Assembly: GCF_000661915.1 (NCBI RefSeq)
Contig: NZ_CP007509.1
Span: 2,931,501 to 2,995,500 of the forward strand
Source of the DNA: Stutzerimonas decontaminans
GTDB lineage: Bacteria; Pseudomonadota; Gammaproteobacteria; Pseudomonadales; Pseudomonadaceae
DNA length: 64,000 nt
Direction: 5' to 3'
Positions 58,530 through 64,000 of this stretch are shown in pieces. Both the position numbers and the translations under genes were made by a program. A model generated the notes under the pieces. The model was given only the letters and a program-made list of their open reading frames with translations, did not search any database and was not told where the DNA came from. The stretch's first letter is position 1, and each line of letters opens with the position of its first letter.

Positions 58530-61500
58530 ATGACCTCAGTTTTCCGTCACATCCTCGGGTACCACCAGCGCTCTCCCGTCTGGAGCGATCTCGCTCCCGT
58601 TCGCGACGAGTTGTTCGGCCCCGAGCGGCTCGAGCATCACGCCCGCAGCCTGGCTGCCGCCCAGCCGGTCACCCCGCTCCCTCGGGCGGTGCTGCCCCTG
58701 CATGCGCGCTTGAACGACAACGCGACGGTGCTGCTGGCGGCTTACCGCGCCAGCGCCGCCGAGCTAGAAAGCGGGCGCAGCGTGGTGCCTGCCGCAGAGT
58801 GGCTGCTAGACAACTACCACCTGGTCGAGGCGCAAATCCGCGAAATTCGCGACGACCTGCCGCCAGGCTTCTACCGTCAGCTGCCCAAGCTGGCTGACGG
58901 GCCTTTTGTGGGCTATCCCCGCATCTTCGGCCTGGCCTGGGCATTCGTGGCCCATACCGACAGTCATTTCGATCCCGAGACCCTGCGCCGCTTCATCAAC
59001 GCCTACCAGCAGGTCCAGCCGCTGACCATTGGCGAACTGTGGGCCGTGGCCATCACCCTGCGCATCGTGCTGGTCGAGAACCTGCGTCGCCTGAGCGACC
59101 AGATCACCGATGGCCTGGCGACTCGAATGGCCGCAGATGAGCTGGCCAACCGCCTGCTCTCGGCCAGCTCGCCGCAGAAAGCGCTGGACGATGAACTCGC
59201 CGCGCGTGGCACGGCGCCGTTGTCCGAGGTCTTCGCCGCTGAACTGGCCAAGCGCTTGCGCGACCAGGACCCGCGCACCACACCGTCACTGGGCTGGCTG
59301 GAAGAACAGCTGGGCCGCCAGGACACCTCCATCGAACAGGTGGTGCAGCACTCGCAGCAGCGCCAGGGCGCCTCCAACGTCAGCGTGCGTAACGTAATCA
59401 CCAGCATGCGGCTGATCTCCGATATCGACTGGACCGAGCTGTTCGAAGACGTCAGCCTGGTGGATGAGCGGATGCGTGGCGGCAGCGCCTTCGCCGCCAT
59501 GGACTTCCCGACACGCAATCTCTATCGCAGTGCCATCGAGCAACTGGCGCGCGGTTCCAGCGCCAGCGAGCTTGAGATCGCCGGCGCCGCGCTGGATGCC
59601 GCCCACGCCGCGCCGTCCCGTGACGCTGCCGACGACGAGCGCGTGGCCGACCCCGGCTACCACCTGATTGGCGAAGGCCGTCTCGGTCTCGAACGCAGCC
59701 TTGGCTTCCGCCCACCACTGGGGCTGCGCCTGAGCCGTTTTCACGTGCAGCTGGGCATCGTCGGCTATGTTGGCGCCATCCTCCTGGTTACCACCCTGCT
59801 GCTGTCCCTCGGGCTGCAGGCCATGGGCGGTGCCGGCGTAGGCGCGGGCTGGCTCGCGCTGCTGGCTCTGGTCGCCTTTCTGCCGATCACGGACCTGGCC
59901 TCGGCGCTGGTCAACCGCGTAGTCACCTGGCGTTTCGGCGCCAGCACGCTGCCGGGCCTGGACCTCACCGCCGGTGTGCCGCAGTCGATGCGCACCCTGG
60001 TCGCGGTGCCGACGCTGCTGACCAATGAAGCGGACCTGCTGGAACAGATCGAGCGAATCGAAGTGCATCACCTGGCCGGCGCTGGGGGCGACCTCACCTT
60101 CGCCCTGCTCACCGATGGCCTGGACGCCGACCAGGAAACTCTCGACAGCGACGCCCGGCTGCTGGAGGTCGCGGTCGATGCCATCGCGCGGCTCAACCAG
60201 CGCTACGGCCCGGCGCCCGGCGGCAGCCGTTTCCTGATTCTGCATCGGCGCCGGCAGTACAACCCCAGCGAAGGCTGCTGGATGGGCTGGGAGCGCAAGC
60301 GCGGCAAGCTGCATGAGCTGAACCAGCTGTTGCGTGGCGCGACCGATACCAGTTACATGCCCCTGGCCGGCTGCACGCAGCGGATTCCCGCGGATGTGCG
60401 TTACGTGATCACCCTAGACGCGGACACGCGCCTGCCGCGTGATGCCGCCATGCGCCTGATCGGCAAGATGGCGCACCCGCTGAATCGGCCGCGATTCAGC
60501 GTACCCGAACAGCGGGTGATCAATGGCTACGCGATTCTTCAGCCGCGTGTCACGCCGTCGCTGCCCGTGGGCCGCGAAGGCTCCTTCTATCAACGGGTGT
60601 TCTCCAGCCCCGGCGGCATGGACCCCTATGCCGCCGCCGTATCCGACGTCTATCAGGATCTGTTTGGCGAAGGCTCCTACACCGGCAAAGGCATCTACGA
60701 CATTGACGCCTTCGAGGCAGCGCTGGCCGGACGAGTGCCGGAAAACAGCATGCTCAGCCACGATCTGTTCGAGGGTGTGTTTGCCCGCGCGGGACTGGCG
60801 ACCGACGTCGAGGTGGTGGAAGAGTTTCCCTCGCGCTACGACGTATCGGGCAAGCGCCAGCACCGCTGGACCCGCGGCGACTGGCAGCTGCTGCCGTGGA
60901 TCTTCGGCGCGCGCCGCGGCCCCCAGGCATTGCCCATCATCGGGCGCTTCAAGATGCTCGACAACCTGCGCCGCTCGCTGCTGGCACCGCTGAGTCTGCT
61001 GGCACTGGCCCTGTGCTGGATGCTGTCGCTGCCGGCTGCTCTGATCGGCACCTTGCTGGTGCTCGGAGCGCTGGCGATTCCCGGTTTCCTGCCACTGTGC
61101 TTCACGCTGTTGCCGTCTCGCAGTGGCGTCAGTGCGCAAAGCCATCTGCACCGGCTGCTCGGCGACCTGCGCATGGCCGCCTCGCAAACCCTGTTGAACC
61201 TGGCGTTTCTGCCGGACCAGGCCTGGCGCATGAGCGATGCCATCATCCGCACCCTCTCACGGCTCTATGCGACTCGCAGCCACCTGCTGGAATGGACCAC
61301 CGCCGCGCAATCGGCCATCAGCCCGCGGCTGAAACTGAGCGGCTTCTACCGTGGCATGGCCGGCGGCACAGTGCTGGGTGTCGGCGTCGCACTGCTGGCG
61401 CTGCTGGTCGCGCCGGGGTCATGGCCACTGGTGCTGCCGTTCGCCCTGCTCTGGCTGGGTGCTCCGGCGCTGGCCCTTTGGGCCAGTCGCTCACCTCGCG

Positions 61501-64000
61501 TCGCTCCCAGTCAGAAACTGGCTGAAGCGGATGCTCAGGAGCTGCGCCTGATTGCACGGCGCACCTGGCGCTTCTTCGAAACCTTCGTCACCCCCGCCGA
61601 CAACATGCTGCCGCCGGACAATTTCCAGGAAGAGCCCAAGCCGGTCGTCGCGCGCCGAACCTCGCCCACCAACATGGGCCTGTATCTGCTTTCGACCGTC
61701 ACCGCACGTGATTTCGGCTGGGCCGGCACGCTGCAGACGCTCGAGCGAATGGAGACGACGCTGGACAGCATGAGCCGGCTGCAGCGACACCGCGGGCACT
61801 TCTTCAACTGGTACGCCACCGAGGACATGCGCGCGCTGGAACCAGCCTATGTCTCGGCCGTGGACAGCGGCAATCTCGCCGGCCACCTGATCGCCCTCGC
61901 CAATGCCTGCGAAGAATGGCTCGACCAGCCCCAGGTGCCGCATGCCCGCCAGGGCCTGCACGACAACCTGATACTGGCGCGCCAGGCCATCGCCGCGCTG
62001 CCGGCAGCCAATGGCGAGCGCGGCCAGCCGTTGCTCGGCGTGCTCGATGAGATCGCCACGCAAATAGGCGACGCGCAAGCGCTCGACACCCGTTCGGCAA
62101 CGCTCCGGCAATTGGCCGAGAAGGCCGTTCGCGTCACGCAGGAAATCAGCCCGTCCGTCACGGATGACGAAGATGCGCAGGCGCTTCACTTCTGGATCAA
62201 CGCCCTGTGCCAGACGCTTGCCGAACACGGCCGCGATCGCCAGCAAACCGCCGAGTCGCTGGCAGCGATGCAGGCGCGCCTGCGCGGTGTGGCCGCCAGC
62301 GCACGGCAGATGGCACTGGATATGGATTTCGCCTTTCTGCTCGACCCCGAGCGCAAGCTGCTGTCGATCGGTTACGGCCTGGCCGACAACAGTCTGGACC
62401 CCAGCTGCTACGACCTGCTGGCCTCCGAAGCGCGCCTGGCCAGCCTGTTCGCCATTGCCAAAGGCGATGTCACCACGCGGCACTGGTTCCGTCTGGGCCG
62501 CACGGCGACACCCCTGGGTAATGCATCCGCGCTGATTTCCTGGTCGGGCTCGATGTTCGAATACCTGATGCCGTCACTGGTCATGCGCGCCCCGGCGGGC
62601 AGCCTGCTGGAGCAGACCAATCGTCTGGTCGTGCAGCGCCAGCAGGAATATGGCAATGACCACCACGCGCCCTGGGGCGTTTCGGAATCGGCCTATAACG
62701 CCCGCGACATGGAGTTCACCTACCAGTACTCCAACTTCGGCGTGCCGGGCCTGGGCCTCAAGCGAGGGCTGGCGGAAAACCTGGTGATCGCGCCCTATGC
62801 CACCGGGCTCGCGACCATGGTCGACGCGACTGGCGCCCAGGCGAACTTCCGGCGCATGACCGAGATGGGTGCGCTCGGGCGCTACGGCTTCTTCGAAGCG
62901 CTGGACTTCACCCCGACACGCCTGCCGGATGGCCAGGCGTTCGTCATCGTGCGCAACTACATGGCGCACCATCAGGGTATGACCATCGTCGCCATCGCCA
63001 ATACGTTGCAAGACGGCCAGATGCGCGCACGCTTCCATCGCGAGCCGATGATCCAGGCCTGTGAACTGCTGCTGCAGGAACGCATGCCGCGTGATGTCGC
63101 CATCGCCCACCCGCGTGCCGAAGAAGTGAAAATCCGCGCCGTCGAGGGCGGCGGTGATCCGCAATCACTGCGCCGCCTGAAAGGCTCAGCCGCGAGCGGC
63201 GCGCCGGTTACCCATCTGCTCAGCAACGGCCGCTACGCCGTGATGCTCACCGCAGCCGGTGCCGGCTACAGCCGCTGGCGCGACCTCGCGATCACGCGCT
63301 GGCGCGAGGACGTCAGCCGGGACGACTACGGCTCCTTCGTCTTCCTGCGCGATACCGAAGACGGCAGGGTCTGGCCCGCAGGCGGACAGCCGCTGGGCAG
63401 CGATGCGCTCAGTCACGAGGTGATATTCGGTGAGGATCATGCCGAGTTCATTCGTCACGATCTGGACCTGACCACCACGATGGACGTGCGGGTATCCGGA
63501 GAGGACGAAAGTGAAGTGCGCCGCGTCTCGCTCGCCAACAGCGGTCGCGAAGCGCGGGACATCGAACTGACGTCCTACAGTGAAGTGGTGCTGACCACGC
63601 CGGCCACTGACAATGCGCATCAGGCATTCGCTAAACTGTTCGTAGTGACCGACTACCTGCCCGAATTCGGCGCGTTGACCGCCACCCGCCGCCTGCGCAG
63701 CGAGGGCGAGCAGCCGATCTGGGCCGCGCACTTCGCCGTGGTGGAAGGCGAAATCCTATCCGACCCGCAGTATGAAACCGATCGCGCCCGCTTCATCGGC
63801 CAGCGACCGAGCGTGGCCGCTGCCGCGGTGGTCGCCGAAGGCCAGCCGCTGTCGAACAGCGTCGGCACGGTGCTCGACCCGATCTTCTCGCTCAAGTACC
63901 GGATCAGGGTGGCGCCGGGCAAGGTCGCCCGCGTAGCGTTCTGGACCCTGGTCGCCGACTCGCGTGACGAGCTGCTGAGCCTGATCGAGAAGCACCACGA
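58530..64000 (+). CDS. Cyclic beta-1,2-glucan synthase (NdvB/ChvB-type), incomplete at window end
   Basis: The frame from ATG 58530 runs open to the end: 1,823 codons of a family of about 2,800-2,900. It has a cytosolic N-terminal part and membrane helices near residues 409-455 (LGIVGYVGAILLVTTLLL). The glycosyltransferase (GT84) follows with ITLDADTRLPRDAA near 626 (DxD) and a second membrane block near 811-870. A glucoamylase-like domain comes next (SPTNMGLYLLSTVTARDFGWAG, about 1048-1069), then the start of the GH94 phosphorylase region. It builds and cyclises periplasmic glucans from UDP-glucose, important for low-osmolarity adaptation and host contact in rhizobia. Confidence 0.92.
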   Translation, partial: MTSVFRHILGYHQRSPVWSDLAPVRDELFGPERLEHHARSLAAAQPVTPLPRAVLPLHARLNDNATVLLAAYRASAAELESGRSVVPAAEWLLDNYHLVEAQIREIRDDLPPGFYRQLPKLADGPFVGYPRIFGLAWAFVAHTDSHFDPETLRRFINAYQQVQPLTIGELWAVAITLRIVLVENLRRLSDQITDGLATRMAADELANRLLSASSPQKALDDELAARGTAPLSEVFAAELAKRLRDQDPRTTPSLGWLEEQLGRQDTSIEQVVQHSQQRQGASNVSVRNVITSMRLISDIDWTELFEDVSLVDERMRGGSAFAAMDFPTRNLYRSAIEQLARGSSASELEIAGAALDAAHAAPSRDAADDERVADPGYHLIGEGRLGLERSLGFRPPLGLRLSRFHVQLGIVGYVGAILLVTTLLLSLGLQAMGGAGVGAGWLALLALVAFLPITDLASALVNRVVTWRFGASTLPGLDLTAGVPQSMRTLVAVPTLLTNEADLLEQIERIEVHHLAGAGGDLTFALLTDGLDADQETLDSDARLLEVAVDAIARLNQRYGPAPGGSRFLILHRRRQYNPSEGCWMGWERKRGKLHELNQLLRGATDTSYMPLAGCTQRIPADVRYVITLDADTRLPRDAAMRLIGKMAHPLNRPRFSVPEQRVINGYAILQPRVTPSLPVGREGSFYQRVFSSPGGMDPYAAAVSDVYQDLFGEGSYTGKGIYDIDAFEAALAGRVPENSMLSHDLFEGVFARAGLATDVEVVEEFPSRYDVSGKRQHRWTRGDWQLLPWIFGARRGPQALPIIGRFKMLDNLRRSLLAPLSLLALALCWMLSLPAALIGTLLVLGALAIPGFLPLCFTLLPSRSGVSAQSHLHRLLGDLRMAASQTLLNLAFLPDQAWRMSDAIIRTLSRLYATRSHLLEWTTAAQSAISPRLKLSGFYRGMAGGTVLGVGVALLALLVAPGSWPLVLPFALLWLGAPALALWASRSPRVAPSQKLAEADAQELRLIARRTWRFFETFVTPADNMLPPDNFQEEPKPVVARRTSPTNMGLYLLSTVTARDFGWAGTLQTLERMETTLDSMSRLQRHRGHFFNWYATEDMRALEPAYVSAVDSGNLAGHLIALANACEEWLDQPQVPHARQGLHDNLILARQAIAALPAANGERGQPLLGVLDEIATQIGDAQALDTRSATLRQLAEKAVRVTQEISPSVTDDEDAQALHFWINALCQTLAEHGRDRQQTAESLAAMQARLRGVAASARQMALDMDFAFLLDPERKLLSIGYGLADNSLDPSCYDLLASEARLASLFAIAKGDVTTRHWFRLGRTATPLGNASALISWSGSMFEYLMPSLVMRAPAGSLLEQTNRLVVQRQQEYGNDHHAPWGVSESAYNARDMEFTYQYSNFGVPGLGLKRGLAENLVIAPYATGLATMVDATGAQANFRRMTEMGALGRYGFFEALDFTPTRLPDGQAFVIVRNYMAHHQGMTIVAIANTLQDGQMRARFHREPMIQACELLLQERMPRDVAIAHPRAEEVKIRAVEGGGDPQSLRRLKGSAASGAPVTHLLSNGRYAVMLTAAGAGYSRWRDLAITRWREDVSRDDYGSFVFLRDTEDGRVWPAGGQPLGSDALSHEVIFGEDHAEFIRHDLDLTTTMDVRVSGEDESEVRRVSLANSGREARDIELTSYSEVVLTTPATDNAHQAFAKLFVVTDYLPEFGALTATRRLRSEGEQPIWAAHFAVVEGEILSDPQYETDRARFIGQRPSVAAAAVVAEGQPLSNSVGTVLDPIFSLKYRIRVAPGKVARVAFWTLVADSRDELLSLIEKHH

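Noticed and set aside
59286..60314. 342-aa minus-strand frame opposite the glucan synthase
   Set aside because: A shadow of the synthase gene, with no ribosome site or domain.

Overview
The window is a GC-rich Pseudomonadaceae chromosome, most like the Pseudomonas (Stutzerimonas) stutzeri group. The basis is gene order recalled from P. aeruginosa and protein character: dusA-tal-rssC-rssB-PilZ-mlaA, queF, a yadGH-type ABC pair, aruC/astE, and a two-component pair beside nrdA-nrdB. No rRNA operon or CRISPR array was seen. There is one tRNA (tRNA-Ser GGA).

Region 1 to 25.8 kb is core chromosome. It opens with a cut-off AraC-type regulator, then dusA and tal, an rssB/rssC anti-sigma switch facing a PilZ gene, mlaA, a DUF4404 gene, queF, the ABC exporter, a shortened arginine-succinyltransferase locus (aruC, a small gene, astE), a crotonase and an HD-GYP protein. 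The tRNA-Ser gene follows, then small envelope and rhodanese genes, an MscS channel, fadE, an RstA/RstB-like two-component system and nrdA. A 0.7-kb control region before nrdA carries two NrdR boxes, DnaA boxes and an Anr/FNR-like site.

Region 25.8 to 37.5 kb is accessory. A compact element of about 6 kb with four overlapping recombination genes lies between nrdA and nrdB. It holds three tyrosine recombinases plus a small HTH/coiled-coil protein, resembling a gamma-mobile-trio or Tn554-type TnpABC set. It has GTATAC-centred repeats near both ends and only one small possible cargo gene. After nrdB comes AT-rich DNA with a DUF2971 gene, an IS30-family element, a lipoprotein gene and a Sel1-like gene. 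It ends in a 491-bp element that is one large imperfect palindrome.

Region 37.5 to 58.5 kb is a mosaic of small regulator/enzyme pairs: LysR/azoreductase, TetR/DUF2855, LysR/quinone reductase, HxlR/SDR and MerR/cation efflux. An IS21 element with a 6-bp target duplication sits inside the divergent TetR/DUF2855 control region. The SDR gene is interrupted by one in-frame TGA. Other genes encode a TfoX-like protein, an acetyltransferase, methyltransferases, a BdlA-like PAS chemoreceptor, a PhoD-like phosphatase and a CAP-domain protein.

Region 58.5 to 64 kb is the first 1,823 codons of a giant cyclic beta-1,2-glucan synthase gene that runs off the window.
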